A stretch of 64,000 bases of DNA. Origin: Lachnospiraceae bacterium. GTDB taxonomy: Bacteria; Bacillota; Clostridia; Lachnospirales; Lachnospiraceae. Shown piece by piece: positions 45,055-54,549 of this stretch. The number at the start of each line of letters is the position of its first letter. Position 1 is the stretch's first letter. The stretch covers positions 117,730 to 181,729 of the forward strand of contig JAFUJA010000014.1 in the NCBI GenBank assembly GCA_017473905.1, given 5' to 3'. Position numbers and translations under genes: made by a program. The notes under the pieces are model-generated. The model ran no database searches. It had not been told where the DNA came from and was given only the letters and a program-made list of their open reading frames with translations.

Positions 45055-47490
45055 TTAACCCATTGTGATTTCTACGTTGTAGATTTCTTTGCCCTTTTCG
45101 TAAGGGATGATACATCCGTCTACAGCTACACCGTCAACTACCATTGAAGCAACACCCTTTTCAACGTTGTTAGGGTTCTTAACGGTAATGTTGTAGGTTC
45201 CTTCACGGAACTGTCTGGTAATCTTAAAGTCTCCGAAGCCCTTAGGTACACAAGGATTTACGGAAAGACCGGTGTGTGTAGGATATACACCTAAAATATA
45301 CTGGGAGATGTTTACGAAGGTCCAAGCAGCAGTACCTGTTAACCAGCTGTTCTTTGCTTCGCCGTGGTACTTCGCATCTGCTCCGGCAATCATCTGAGAG
45401 TATACGTAGGGCTCTGTTCTGTGGATTTCACTGATTTCTTCCACATAAGCAGGACAGGTCTTCTGATAGATTTCAAATGCTCTGTCACCGCGTCCGATAA
45501 CGGTTTCTGCGATGGAAACCCAAGGATTGTTGTGGCAGAAGATACCTGCGTTCTCCTTGTATCCGGGAGGATAAGAGGAAACTTCGCCCAGCTCTAAGTG
45601 ATACTTGGTATAAGCGGGCTGGAGAATCATAATACCGTATTTGGTATCCAACTTTTCTTTTACGCTGTTGAGGGCTTTTTCGGCATGTCCTTCTTCAACA
45701 CCTACGCCGGCAAGTACACAGAAGCCCTGAGGCTCAATGTAAATCTGTCCTTCTTCACATTCTTTGGAACCAACTTTGTTGCTGTAGGAATCATATGCAC
45801 GAACGAACCATTCGCCGTCCCAGCCGTCTTTTAAAATAGCTTCGTACATTTTATCTACTTCTGCAAGAGCGTATTCAGCTTCTTTTGCATCACCCATTAA
45901 GTTGCAAAGGTCTGCGTACTCTTTGCCGTATTTTACAAACATCCCTGCGATGAATACGGATTCTGCCACAGGACCTTCGCTGGGACCAAAGGTCTGGAAG
46001 GATTCACCGGGGTGCTCAGAGAAGCAGTTTAAGTTCAAACAGTCATTCCAGTCAGCACGTCCGATTAAGGGAAGGTTGTGAGGTCCTTTGTGATTTACAA
46101 TGTAATCAAATGATCTCTTTAAGTGGCCCATAAGTGTGGTTGCTTTGCTGAAATCATTGTCATAGGGAACCATTTCCGTAAGGATGGAAGTATCTCCGGT
46201 TTCTCTTACATATGCGCTGGTTCCGGCAATTAACCAAAGAGGATCGTCATTGAAGCCGCTACCGATATCGGAGTTACCCTTTTTGGTAAGAGGCTGGTAC
46301 TGATGATATGCGCTACCGTCTTCGAACTGTGTGGATGCGATATCGATGATTCTTTCTCTTGCTCTGTCGGGAATCAGATGAACGAAGCCTAAAAGATCCT
46401 GACAGGAATCACGGAATCCCATACCACGGCCGATTCCTGATTCGTAGTAGGAAGCGGAACGGCTCATATTGAAGGTTACCATACACTGGTACTGATTCCA
46501 GATGTTAACCATTCTGTTTACCTTATCATTGGAAGATTCTACATTATATTTGCTTAAAAGTGCCTTCCAGTAGGTATTGAGTTCATTGAATGCTTTATCA
46601 AAGTCAGCGTCTGTCTGATATTTTGCAAGCATTGTCTCGGCAGGTTTTTTGTTAACGATGCCGGGAGCTTCCCATTTTTCTTCCTGGGGATTCTCGCAGT
46701 ATCCTAAAACAAAGATGTAGGATTTGCTTTCTCCGGGAGCAAGGGAAACATTAATCTGATGGGAAGCGATGGGAGCCCAGCCGCTTGCCATGGAATTGGT
46801 GCATCCGCCGTTTAAAACAGCTTCCGGCTTATCTGCGCCGTTATATGTTCCGATAAAAGCATCGCGGATGGTGTCAAAACCATCAACTTTTGTATTTACG
46901 GAATAAATAGCGTAGTGATTTCTTCTTTCTCTGTATTCTGTTTTATGGTAGATAGTGGAACCGATTACTTCAACTTCGCCGGTGCTTAAGTTTCTCTGGA
47001 AGTTTCTGGAATCGTCATCCGCATTCCACAGACACCATTCTACATATGAATAAAGCTGAATATCTTTCTGCGCGTCGGAATCATTGGTAAGTGTGATTCT
47101 GCTTACTTCGCAGTTGTCGTTCATGGGTACAAAGGTTAAAACAGAAGCTTTTACCTTATTTTTACTTCCCGTAAAACGGCTGTAGCCGATACCGTGGCGG
47201 CACTCGTAAGTGTCTAACTCGGTTTTGGTAGGCTGCCATCCGGGGTTCCAAACGGAATCACCGTCTTTTATGTAAAAATATTTACCGTTGCAGTCGTAGG
47301 GAACATCGTTATAACGATAACGTGTCATACGAAGCAACTTTGCATCCTTATAAAAGGTATAACCTCCACAGGTGTTGGAAATCAAGGTGAAGAATTCATT
47401 GCATCCAAGGTAGTTGATCCAAGGAAGCGGAGTCTTCGGGGTAGTGATGACATATTCCTGATTTGCGTCGTCAAAAAAACCAAACTTCAT
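45055..47490 (-). CDS. cbp: Cellobiose phosphorylase, GH94
   Basis: 811 residues, minus strand, matching the usual length of GH94 cellobiose phosphorylases. It splits cytoplasmic cellobiose with phosphate into glucose and glucose-1-phosphate, saving ATP. The proton donor aspartate is in [13 protein letters not shown]-terminal [21 protein letters not shown], the Trp-rich GWQPT and the [15 protein letters not shown] motif are typical. ATG at 47490 is chosen because AGGAG lies just upstream. It is divergent from a sugar-binding lipoprotein. Chitobiose or cellodextrin phosphorylase is less likely from length. Confidence 0.92.
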   Translation of the reverse strand: MKFGFFDDANQEYVITTPKTPLPWINYLGCNEFFTLISNTCGGYTFYKDAKLLRMTRYRYNDVPYDCNGKYFYIKDGDSVWNPGWQPTKTELDTYECRHGIGYSRFTGSKNKVKASVLTFVPMNDNCEVSRITLTNDSDAQKDIQLYSYVEWCLWNADDDSRNFQRNLSTGEVEVIGSTIYHKTEYRERRNHYAIYSVNTKVDGFDTIRDAFIGTYNGADKPEAVLNGGCTNSMASGWAPIASHQINVSLAPGESKSYIFVLGYCENPQEEKWEAPGIVNKKPAETMLAKYQTDADFDKAFNELNTYWKALLSKYNVESSNDKVNRMVNIWNQYQCMVTFNMSRSASYYESGIGRGMGFRDSCQDLLGFVHLIPDRARERIIDIASTQFEDGSAYHQYQPLTKKGNSDIGSGFNDDPLWLIAGTSAYVRETGDTSILTEMVPYDNDFSKATTLMGHLKRSFDYIVNHKGPHNLPLIGRADWNDCLNLNCFSEHPGESFQTFGPSEGPVAESVFIAGMFVKYGKEYADLCNLMGDAKEAEYALAEVDKMYEAILKDGWDGEWFVRAYDSYSNKVGSKECEEGQIYIEPQGFCVLAGVGVEEGHAEKALNSVKEKLDTKYGIMILQPAYTKYHLELGEVSSYPPGYKENAGIFCHNNPWVSIAETVIGRGDRAFEIYQKTCPAYVEEISEIHRTEPYVYSQMIAGADAKYHGEAKNSWLTGTAAWTFVNISQYILGVYPTHTGLSVNPCVPKGFGDFKITRQFREGTYNITVKNPNNVEKGVASMVVDGVAVDGCIIPYEKGKEIYNVEITMG

Positions 47491-47570
47491 ACTCTTTCTC
47501 CTATTCATTATAAAATTGTAAAGTTTACGCGGGAACATCCCCATGCTCCCCAAATGTAACTTTCGGGTTC

Positions 47571-47600
47571 ATTATATAATATGATTCCGTCGGAAAACAA
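47571..47600 (-). promoter_or_regulatory. GH94 promoter with palindromic operator candidate
   Basis: On the minus strand, TTGTTT (47600-47595) and TATAAT (47576-47571) are 18 bases apart. The spacer contains TTCCG-T-CGGAA (47585-47595), a perfect inverted repeat placed where a repressor would block polymerase. Together with the SBP promoter it fills the 407-base divergent region 47491-47897. Confidence 0.6.
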
Positions 47601-47799
47601 GCAGAGAGAGTTAAGTTTTTAACAGATGCTTCACAGATATGAAAAAATTATCTTTTTCCTTATATGTCATGGGACTTTTCTATAGAAAATATGAACAAAT
47701 AAAAATGCAAATATGAACGAGTTGTGAACGAAAAGTGCATTTTTTTCAAGTTTTATTTCATGAATGTACACAAATTATACAAAAATGACAGAAAAATGA

Positions 47800-47853
47800 T
47801 TGATTTCATGTAAATTTTGATATATACTTACAACAACGGTTGACACAGACAAC
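47800..47853 (+). promoter_or_regulatory. Promoter and leader repeat of the sugar-binding protein gene
   Basis: TTGATT (47800-47805), 17 bases, TATACT (47823-47828). Just after the expected transcript start is CGGTTG-n7-CAACCG (about 47835-47853), which could be an operator or an mRNA leader hairpin. AGGAGG precedes the ATG at 47898. Confidence 0.65.
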
Positions 47854-47897
47854 CGCAGACACATTTATTAAACTATTTAATCAATAGGAGGAAAAAA

Positions 47898-49220
47898 ATG
47901 AAAATGAAATTATTGTGTGTATTGTTATCTACAGCAATGGTTACAGCTCTCTTAGCTGGATGTTCAGGTGAAAAAGAGGGTCAGACCCTTAACATCTGTG
48001 TATGGAATGACGAATTCCAGACCCGTTTTATTGATTACTATCCCGGATACGAAATTACCGATGAAACAACCAAGTCCGGTAAGATCGGTGATGTAACAGT
48101 TAACTGGTTCGTATATCCCAACGAAGGTGCTAACTACCAGGATAACCTTGACCGTCACTTACAGGCTAACGCTGATGCAAGTGCTGATGAAATCATCGAC
48201 TTATACTGCATCGAAGCTGACTACGCTTTGAAGTATGTTAACTCCGATTACTCCATGAATCTTGCAGATCTTGGAATTACTGCAGCAGATCTTTCTGATC
48301 AGTACAAGTATACTCAGGACATCGTTACCGATGCTAACGGAGCTCTTAAGGGATCTTCCTGGCAGGCATGTTCTGCACTCTTAATTTACAACCGTGCAAT
48401 CGCTAAAGAAGTTCTTGGAACTGACGATCCCGCTGAAGTTCAGACATATGTATCTGATTGGGATACTTACAATGATACAGCTGCTAAGATCGCTGAAGCT
48501 GGTTACCTTATGACTGCTTCTGTAAACGATACATACAGAACATTCTCTAACAACGTATCTAAGCCTTGGGTTGACGCTGACGGAAACCTTTCCATCGACG
48601 CTAACATCGAAAAGTGGATTGATATGTCTGCTGAGCAGGTAGCTAACGGCTACACCACCACAAATGACCTTTGGGGTGATGACTGGGCTAAGGGCTTCTA
48701 CAATGACGAAGTATTCTGCTACTTTGGACCCGCTTGGTTCATCGACTTCTCCATGAAGGTTGAAGAACCTACTTCTATCGCTGCTAACGGCGGTTGGGGT
48801 GCAGTTGCAGGACCTCAGGGTTACTACTGGGGTGGTACATGGGTTTGCGCAGCAACCGGTACCGACAACGAAGAACTTGTTAAGGACGTAATCCTTACCA
48901 TGACAGCAGATACTGCTATCCTTGAAAAGATCGTTACTGAGAAGAGAGACTGTGTAAACAGCAAGACTGTTCTTGAGAAATTCGCAGCTGATACTTCTTA
49001 CAAGAACGACGTTCTTGGCGGACAGAATCCTTACGCTTTATTCTCCGCTAACCTTGAATCTATCAATCTTCAGTTATCCGCATACGATCAGGTATGTAAC
49101 GAGAAGATGCAGTCCTGTATGAAGAACTACTTCGCAGGAAACGCTACTAAGGAAGAAGCTTTAAGCCAGTTCTACAAATCTGTTAAGGAAGCTTATCCTT
49201 CACTCAATGTTCCCGAATAA
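47898..49220 (+). CDS. Sugar ABC transporter binding lipoprotein
   Basis: 440 residues with a lipoprotein signal (lipobox LLAGC, Cys at about residue 22). It is a family 1-type extracellular solute-binding protein for carbohydrates: many surface Trp/Tyr residues and a two-lobed length. Two MalF/MalG-type permeases follow and a cellobiose phosphorylase is divergent, so cellobiose or cellodextrins are the best guess for ligand. Codon use is strongly biased toward C-ending and GCT/AAG codons, consistent with high expression. A strong terminator after it would keep binding-protein mRNA in excess. Confidence 0.9.
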   Translation: MKMKLLCVLLSTAMVTALLAGCSGEKEGQTLNICVWNDEFQTRFIDYYPGYEITDETTKSGKIGDVTVNWFVYPNEGANYQDNLDRHLQANADASADEIIDLYCIEADYALKYVNSDYSMNLADLGITAADLSDQYKYTQDIVTDANGALKGSSWQACSALLIYNRAIAKEVLGTDDPAEVQTYVSDWDTYNDTAAKIAEAGYLMTASVNDTYRTFSNNVSKPWVDADGNLSIDANIEKWIDMSAEQVANGYTTTNDLWGDDWAKGFYNDEVFCYFGPAWFIDFSMKVEEPTSIAANGGWGAVAGPQGYYWGGTWVCAATGTDNEELVKDVILTMTADTAILEKIVTEKRDCVNSKTVLEKFAADTSYKNDVLGGQNPYALFSANLESINLQLSAYDQVCNEKMQSCMKNYFAGNATKEEALSQFYKSVKEAYPSLNVPE

Positions 49221-49245
49221 GGATACATTCTAAAAAGTTAATTAG

Positions 49246-49291
49246 GTGTCATGCCTGCCTTATGTAGGCAGGCATGACACTTACTTTTTTT
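49246..49291 (+). terminator. Terminator between binding protein and permease genes
   Basis: GTGTCATGCCTGCCT and its exact complement (15 base pairs, loop TATGT) followed by TTACTTTTTTT. It probably acts as a partial terminator inside the transport operon, or as a 3' stabiliser of the binding-protein mRNA. Confidence 0.85.
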
Positions 49292-49442
49292 GGGGAATTA
49301 AATTTGGATTTACAGTAATATGGAGTAATAAATATGGAGTAGGAGATTCCGCATTCAGTGTGTTTCGGAGTCTGATGAAAATTATCCGCAGCTGTTTTCG
49401 ATTGGGGATTGCAGTTGTGTGAAATGGAGGACGATACATATT

Positions 49443-50354
49443 ATGAAAGAGGCAAAAAAAGGAAATATTGTTAAATATAACAAATGGGGTTATATCTTTC
49501 TGATTCCCTTTGTTGTTGTATATCTCGTATTTCAGGTTTACCCCTTGGTAAGTACTATTTTCTTCAGCTTTTTTGAGTATTATGAAGAAAACCTTGCCGT
49601 GGTCGGACCTACCTGGAATAACTTTGAACATTATATTCAGATTTTTAGTGATGGTTCTATCGTTAAATACGCAGAAAATACCATTATCATGTGGTTGATG
49701 GGATTTATCCCCCAGATTCTTGTTTCACTTTTACTTGGAGCATGGTTCTCTGATACCAGACTTCATTTGAAAGCAGCAGGATTCTTCAAGGCAGTTATTT
49801 ATCTGCCCAACCTGATTATGGCTTCCGCATTTGCAATGTTATTCTTTACATTGTTTGCAAGCAGTGGTCCTATTAACAGTATTCTTGTAGATCTGAAGAT
49901 TTTGGACCAACCTTTTAGATTTCTTGAGAATATTTTAGCTACCAGAACGTTGGTTGCTTTTATGAACTTTATAATGTGGTTCGGTAATACTACCATCTTG
50001 TTGATGGCAGGTATGATGGGTATTGACCCTTCACTTTTTGAAGCAGCAGAAGTAGACGGCGCAACCTCTACACAGGTATTCTTCCGAATTACCCTTCCTC
50101 TGCTTCGTCCTATTTTGGTTTACGTTGCGATTACCTCTCTTGTAGGTGGTTTGCAGATGTTCGATGTTCCCGAAATTCTTACAGAATCTACCGGTGACCC
50201 GAATGAATGTGCTAAGACACTGATTATGTACTTGAACAGCCAGATTTCCGTAAGTAAGAACTATGGTCTTGCCGGTGCGATTTCGGTTGTGCTCTTTGTT
50301 CTTACCGGTGCCTTGAGTATGTTGGTATTCTGGGTTACTAATAAGAAAGAATAG
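49443..50354 (+). CDS. Sugar ABC transporter permease, MalF type
   Basis: 303 residues, six membrane spans. The EAA loop that contacts the ATPase is EAAEVDGATSTQVFFRITLPLLRP near residues 199-222. An in-frame GTG at 49419 is an alternative start; ATG 49443 was preferred because GGAGG lies 12 bases before it and would be inside the longer product. No ATP-binding subunit is encoded nearby, so a shared MsmK/MalK-like ATPase from another locus is implied. The stretch 49292-49442 shows no promoter I can support. Confidence 0.9.
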   Translation: MKEAKKGNIVKYNKWGYIFLIPFVVVYLVFQVYPLVSTIFFSFFEYYEENLAVVGPTWNNFEHYIQIFSDGSIVKYAENTIIMWLMGFIPQILVSLLLGAWFSDTRLHLKAAGFFKAVIYLPNLIMASAFAMLFFTLFASSGPINSILVDLKILDQPFRFLENILATRTLVAFMNFIMWFGNTTILLMAGMMGIDPSLFEAAEVDGATSTQVFFRITLPLLRPILVYVAITSLVGGLQMFDVPEILTESTGDPNECAKTLIMYLNSQISVSKNYGLAGAISVVLFVLTGALSMLVFWVTNKKE

Positions 50355-50365
50355 GAGGGACAGTC

Positions 50366-51253
50366 ATGGCAAATTCAAATTCACAGGTGCAGATTCAGAC
50401 AGAAAAAGAAAAAAACACAGGCGGCATCAAAGTTAGAAGAGCGATTGCTTATGTGGTATTGTCATTTGTTACCGTTCTCTGTTTGTTCTGGTTCTTCATC
50501 CTTTTCATTAACGCAACAAGAGGCGATGCTGAGCTTGCAAAAGGCTTTACCGTTATTCCGGGTGGATATTTGATTAAGAATATGTTGGGATTAATGGGAC
50601 GACCGGAAATTCCTATTTGGTACGGTTTGCTTAACAGCTTTATTATTGCAGGTTCCAGTGCAGTTTTAGCAACTTATTTCTCAACTATGACCGCGTATGC
50701 GATTCATACATACGAATTTAAGGCAAAGAAATTCATGTTTACCTTTATTCTTATGATTATGATGATTCCTACACAGGTTACCGCACTTGGTTTCATTCGT
50801 ATGGTATATGCAATGGGTCTGGAGAACAACTTCATTCCATTGATTGTTCCCGCAATTGCAGCACCGGTTACTTTCTTCTACATGAAGCAGTACATGGACA
50901 GTGCATTACCCCTTTCCATCATCGAAGCAGCACGTATCGATGGTTCCGGCGAGTTCAGAACCTTCAATACAATCGCACTTCCTATGATGAAACCCGCGAT
51001 TGCAGTACAGGCAATCTTCACCTTCGTATCCAGCTGGAATAATTACTTTACTCCTGCATTGATTCTGAAGACAGCAAGAAATAAAACACTTCCTCTGTTA
51101 ATTCGTCAGTTACAGAAATCTGACTATTTAACACAGGATATGGGTCAGGTTTACTTCATGATTGCATTCTCAATTTTACCTGTAATCATCGTATATGTAT
51201 TCCTTTCCAAGTTTATCGTTCAGGGTATTGCGCTCGGTTCTGTTAAAGGTTAA
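50366..51253 (+). CDS. Sugar ABC transporter permease, MalG type
   Basis: 295 residues, six spans after a polar N-terminal 25 residues. The EAA loop is EAARIDGSGEFRTFNTIALPMMKP near residues 191-214. It starts 12 bases after the first permease, with AGGAGGGACAGTC just before the ATG. It forms the importer channel with the MalF-type partner. Confidence 0.92.
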   Translation: MANSNSQVQIQTEKEKNTGGIKVRRAIAYVVLSFVTVLCLFWFFILFINATRGDAELAKGFTVIPGGYLIKNMLGLMGRPEIPIWYGLLNSFIIAGSSAVLATYFSTMTAYAIHTYEFKAKKFMFTFILMIMMIPTQVTALGFIRMVYAMGLENNFIPLIVPAIAAPVTFFYMKQYMDSALPLSIIEAARIDGSGEFRTFNTIALPMMKPAIAVQAIFTFVSSWNNYFTPALILKTARNKTLPLLIRQLQKSDYLTQDMGQVYFMIAFSILPVIIVYVFLSKFIVQGIALGSVKG

Positions 51254-51268
51254 TAAGATAATTTCCGG

Positions 51269-51303
51269 CTCCTCGCATAAAAATGCGGGGAGTCTTTTCT
51301 TTT
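51269..51303 (+). terminator. Terminator of the sugar transport operon
   Basis: CTCCTCGCAT pairs with ATGCGGGGAG, followed by a T-rich run. Confidence 0.85.
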
Positions 51304-51354
51304 TGGAAAAAAGCGGTTATAATAGACAAGAGGTATGGGAAAGGAGATAAATCT

Positions 51355-51831
51355 TTGAATAAAACAGAATTTCTGGACCTTTTGAGAAGAGCCCTTGTTG
51401 GGAAAATAGACAATGGAAGTATCGAAGAATATATTACTTTTTACAATGATTATTTTGTAGCTGAGATGCAAAAAGGTCAGACGGAGGCTCAGGTGCTGGA
51501 GCATTTAGGGGATCCGCGACTGATTGCCATGAATATTGTGAATGTTGCGAACAAAGCAATTGAAGAAGAGCAGGCAGAACAGGAAGAATATTGGGAAGAG
51601 GCGGCAGAGCAGGAAGTGAAGGAGGAGAAGCGTATAAAACGTGGAATTGGTCTGTTACAGTTTCTGTTACGCTTCTGGAAACCGATTCTTATAACCGTTC
51701 TCATTGTGATTCTTCTTCTGATTTTACTTGTTGTGTATCTGATTGCCAGATATTTGTGGCCGGTTATTTTGGGCGGAGTTGTATTACTGATTGGAGTCGG
51801 ACTTGTCCGTTTTATGATAAAAAAAGACTAA
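51355..51831 (+). CDS. DUF1700 (HAAS)-type membrane protein
   Basis: 158 residues starting at TTG 51355, chosen because AAAGGAG lies exactly 7 bases upstream; no ATG fits. The N-terminus (NKTEFLDLLRRAL, then EQ-rich helices with HLGDPRLIAMNI) matches the helical HAAS/DUF1700 domain. A highly acidic linker and a C-terminal membrane hairpin (about 105-150) follow. Such proteins usually sit next to a PadR regulator; none is here. TATAAT at 51318-51323 is a likely -10. RNA methyltransferase follows 27 bases later, perhaps in the same transcript. Confidence 0.75.
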   Translation: MNKTEFLDLLRRALVGKIDNGSIEEYITFYNDYFVAEMQKGQTEAQVLEHLGDPRLIAMNIVNVANKAIEEEQAEQEEYWEEAAEQEVKEEKRIKRGIGLLQFLLRFWKPILITVLIVILLLILLVVYLIARYLWPVILGGVVLLIGVGLVRFMIKKD

Positions 51832-51858
51832 TTACTTCAAGTTGAAAGGAAAGTATGA

Positions 51859-53022
51859 ATGCGAAAGCTGGAATTAATAGCACCCTGCCATTTTGGACTG
51901 GAAGCTGTATTAAAAAGAGAAATTAATGATTTAGGATATGACATAAGTGACGTTATGGACGGTCGTGTCAGTTTTTGGGGCGACGAGGAAGCAATTGCAT
52001 ATTCTAATGTTTTTTTAAGGTCGGCAGAAAGAATTCTGATTAAAATCGGTTCTTTTCATGCGGAAACCTTCGAGGAATTGTTTGAGGGCACCAAGTTATT
52101 GCCCTGGGAGGATTATGTGCCTAAAAACGGCAAATTCGGCGTTGTAAAAGCTGCCAGTATAAAGAGTAAGCTGTTTAGTCCTTCCGATATTCAGTCCATT
52201 ATGAAGAAAGCTATGGTAGAACGCCTGAAAAAGAGTTATCATCTGGAATGGTTTCCGGAAGATGGCGCTTCTTTTCCGGTAAGGGTATTTATTAAAAACG
52301 ATGAAGTAACCGTCGGTCTTGATACAACCGGTGAATCCTTGCATAAAAGAGGTTACCGTAAGCTTACTGCTAAGGCTCCGATTGCAGAAAATCTTGCAGC
52401 TGCCCTTATTATGCTTACGCCCTGGAGACAGGACCGCATTCTGGTAGATCCTTTTTGCGGTAGCGGTACCATTCCCATTGAAGCAGCATTGATGGCGGCG
52501 AACGTGGCACCGGGAATGAACCGTTCCTTCCTTGCGGAACAGTGGGATCACTTTGTTCCAAAGAAACATTGGTATGATTGCGTTGATGAAGCCAGAGAGC
52601 AAATGAACCTGAAGGTGGAAACTGATATTCAGGGGTATGATATTGATGAGAGTATGGTTCGTATTGCAAGAGAAAATGCGAAACTTGCAGGTGTGGAGCA
52701 TCTGATTCACTTTCAGACCAGACCGGTCAACGCTCTCAGCCATCCTAAAAAGTACGGTTTTATCATTACAAATCCGCCCTACGGTGAGCGTTTGGAGGAA
52801 AAAGCAGCATTACCTGCATTGTACGGCACCATTGGAGAGCGTTATCGGAATCTGGATGCCTGGTCTATGTATCTGATTACTTCCTATGAACAGGCGGAAA
52901 ATGATATCGGACGGAAAGCAGATAAAAACCGTAAAATCTATAATGGTATGATGAAGACCTACTTTTTACAGTATATGGGACCCAAGCCTCCTAAAAAGAA
53001 TAGGGAAAACGGTTCTGTATAA
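51859..53022 (+). CDS. THUMP-domain RNA methyltransferase (RlmL/YpsC-like)
   Basis: 387 residues. The N-terminal ferredoxin-like plus THUMP region (about 1-160) begins ELIAPCHFGLEAVLKREI. A Rossmann methyltransferase follows with the SAM loop DPFCGSGTIPIEAAL near residues 198-212 and the catalytic NPPYGERL near 309-316. The family includes the N-terminal half of E. coli RlmL, which makes m2G2445 in 23S rRNA; Bacillus YpsC is the likely orthologue. Substrate here is inferred. Confidence 0.9.
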   Translation: MRKLELIAPCHFGLEAVLKREINDLGYDISDVMDGRVSFWGDEEAIAYSNVFLRSAERILIKIGSFHAETFEELFEGTKLLPWEDYVPKNGKFGVVKAASIKSKLFSPSDIQSIMKKAMVERLKKSYHLEWFPEDGASFPVRVFIKNDEVTVGLDTTGESLHKRGYRKLTAKAPIAENLAAALIMLTPWRQDRILVDPFCGSGTIPIEAALMAANVAPGMNRSFLAEQWDHFVPKKHWYDCVDEAREQMNLKVETDIQGYDIDESMVRIARENAKLAGVEHLIHFQTRPVNALSHPKKYGFIITNPPYGERLEEKAALPALYGTIGERYRNLDAWSMYLITSYEQAENDIGRKADKNRKIYNGMMKTYFLQYMGPKPPKKNRENGSV

Positions 53023-53050
53023 AATATCTGTATGAGAAAAGGAAAATAAA

Positions 53051-53635
53051 ATGAAAATTGTTGTTGCGACCGGAAATGCCGGGAAAATGAGAGAAATTAA
53101 ATCTATATTTAACAATTCTGAATATGACGTGGTTTCCATGAAAGAAGCAGGAATATCTGTGGATGTTGAAGAAAACGGAACTACTTTCGAAGAGAATGCA
53201 CTGATTAAAGCAAGAGCGATTGCTGAAGTTTGCGGATGCATGGTATTTGCAGATGATTCCGGATTGGAGATTGATTATTTGAATAAGGAACCCGGAGTTT
53301 TGTCTGCTCGTTTTATGGGAGAAGATACTTCCTATGACATTAAAAATGCAGCTTTGATTCAGAAGTTGGAAGGTGTACCCTTTGAGAAGCGTACCGCACG
53401 TTTTGTTTGTGCTGTTGCGGCGGTAAGCCCTGAGGGCAAAGAATATGTGGTTCGAGAAACTATGGAAGGTTTTATCGGATATGAATCCAAGGGCGAAAAC
53501 GGTTTTGGATATGATCCTATTTTCTTTTTGGAAGAATACGGATGTACAAGCGCGGAATTGTCTATGGAAGAAAAGAATAAAATCAGCCACAGAGGCAAGG
53601 CGTTCCGCGAAATGAAGAGAGTATTGGAAGGATAA
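53051..53635 (+). CDS. rdgB: XTP/dITP pyrophosphatase (RdgB/HAM1)
   Basis: Nucleotide-pool sanitising enzyme that hydrolyses dITP, XTP and ITP, 194 residues. Hallmarks are VVATGNAGKMREIKSIF (residues 3-19), FEENALIKARA, VFADDSGLEIDYL near 71-83, and GFGYDPIFFLEE near 149-160, SHRGKAFREM near 178. It precedes the phosphodiesterase by 4 bases, the pairing common in Firmicutes. Confidence 0.95.
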   Translation: MKIVVATGNAGKMREIKSIFNNSEYDVVSMKEAGISVDVEENGTTFEENALIKARAIAEVCGCMVFADDSGLEIDYLNKEPGVLSARFMGEDTSYDIKNAALIQKLEGVPFEKRTARFVCAVAAVSPEGKEYVVRETMEGFIGYESKGENGFGYDPIFFLEEYGCTSAELSMEEKNKISHRGKAFREMKRVLEG

Positions 53636-53639
53636 CGTA

Positions 53640-54119
53640 ATGAAAGTACTTGTAGTCAGTGATACCCATCGGTTTAATGATAACTTCTATAAAGCAGTAG
53701 AAAATGAGAAACCCTTCGATATGGTTATCCATTGCGGTGATGCTGAAGGTACGGAATATGCTCTTTCGGCAAATTTGGATGTGCCATTTGAGATTGTATG
53801 CGGAAACTGCGATTTTTTCTCGGTTTTACCTAGGGAAATTGAAGTTGACTTGTGTGGTCATAAGGTGTTTGTGACCCATGGACACGCGTATAATGTATCT
53901 GTAGGCTACGAAAGACTTGCGGATGAGGCAGAGTCCAGAGGATGTGAGATGGTTTTATGCGGTCACACCCATGTACCTTATCAGGAAACAATACAAGACA
54001 CTCGTGTCATGAATCCCGGAAGCTTAACTTATCCTCGGCAGCATGACAGAAGACCTTCGTATGGATTGATTTACGCAGAGGAAAATACACCTCTAAAAAC
54101 GGAAATAAAATTTTTTTAA
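53640..54119 (+). CDS. YfcE/MJ0936-family metallophosphoesterase
   Basis: 159 residues. The calcineurin-like metal motifs are complete: VVSDTHR (D8, H10), IHCGDAEG, CGNCDF, VTHGHAYNV and CGHTHVP. Members cleave phosphodiesters with Mn2+ or Ni2+; the physiological substrate is unclear. The start is 4 bases after the rdgB stop, so the two are translationally close and share mRNA. Confidence 0.92.
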   Translation: MKVLVVSDTHRFNDNFYKAVENEKPFDMVIHCGDAEGTEYALSANLDVPFEIVCGNCDFFSVLPREIEVDLCGHKVFVTHGHAYNVSVGYERLADEAESRGCEMVLCGHTHVPYQETIQDTRVMNPGSLTYPRQHDRRPSYGLIYAEENTPLKTEIKFF

Positions 54120-54126
54120 AAAAGTG

Positions 54127-54155
54127 TTGACAAAACATATAGGGATAGATATAAT
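54127..54155 (+). promoter_or_regulatory. Promoter of tRNA-Pro and tRNA-Gly
   Basis: Perfect TTGACA (54127-54132) and TATAAT (54150-54155), 17 bases apart. Confidence 0.9.
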
Positions 54156-54198
54156 ATGTCTTGTGTCACGAAAGTGTGCAGGTTTTGAACAATACAAA

Positions 54199-54272
54199 CG
54201 GGGTGTGGCTCAGCTTGGTAGAGCACCTGGTTTGGGACCAGGGGGTCGCAGGTTCGAATCCTGTCACCCCGA
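54199..54272 (+). tRNA. tRNA-Pro (TGG)
   Basis: Acceptor CGGGGTG/CACCCCG, discriminator A, anticodon loop TTTGGGA, T loop GGTTCGAATCC. CCA is not encoded. Confidence 0.96.
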
Positions 54273-54291
54273 TGCAAACTTAATATATCAT

Positions 54292-54362
54292 GCGGGTGTA
54301 GTTCAATGGTAGAACATCAGCCTTCCAAGCTGAATACGTGGGTTCGATTCCCATCACCCGCT
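54292..54362 (+). tRNA. tRNA-Gly (TCC)
   Basis: Acceptor GCGGGTG/CACCCGC, discriminator T, anticodon loop CTTCCAA, T loop GGTTCGATTCC. Pieces of this gene recur 150-218 bases downstream. Confidence 0.96.
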
Positions 54363-54372
54363 TTTTTCATGC

Positions 54373-54405
54373 AAAAAACCTCAAGCATTAAGCTTGAGGT
54401 TTTTT
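54373..54405 (+). terminator. Terminator after tRNA-Gly
   Basis: AACCTCAAGC pairs with GCTTGAGGTT across ATTAA, with A residues before and six T residues after. Confidence 0.88.
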
Positions 54406-54410
54406 GGCAT

Positions 54411-54435
54411 GAAAGAGCGGATGCGTCCCCCGTCC
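54411..54435 (+). repeat. 25-base direct repeat, copy 1
   Basis: The 25 bases GAAAGAGCGGATGCGTCCCC+CGTCC are repeated exactly at 54550-54574. The tract between is strikingly G+C-rich compared with its surroundings and has a palindromic GGTCC-CCCGGACC segment near 54478-54492. Confidence 0.9.
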
Positions 54436-54499
54436 CCAGGGTCCGGTCTCCGCTCCGCTCCGGTCGGCGCAAAACTGAGGTCCCCCGGACCTCATGCGC

Positions 54500-54524
54500 C
54501 CCATCACCCGCTTATGTAGTTCAA
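54500..54524 (+). repeat. Duplicated pieces of tRNA-Gly
   Basis: CCCATCACCCGCTT (54500-54513) copies the tRNA-Gly 3' end (54350-54363). Directly after it, TGTAGTTCAA (54515-54524) copies the D-arm start (54297-54306). The order (3' end, then 5' part) is that expected from a collapsed tandem tRNA-Gly array. Confidence 0.7.
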
Positions 54525-54549
54525 GTACGCATAGCGTATTCTTTGATTA

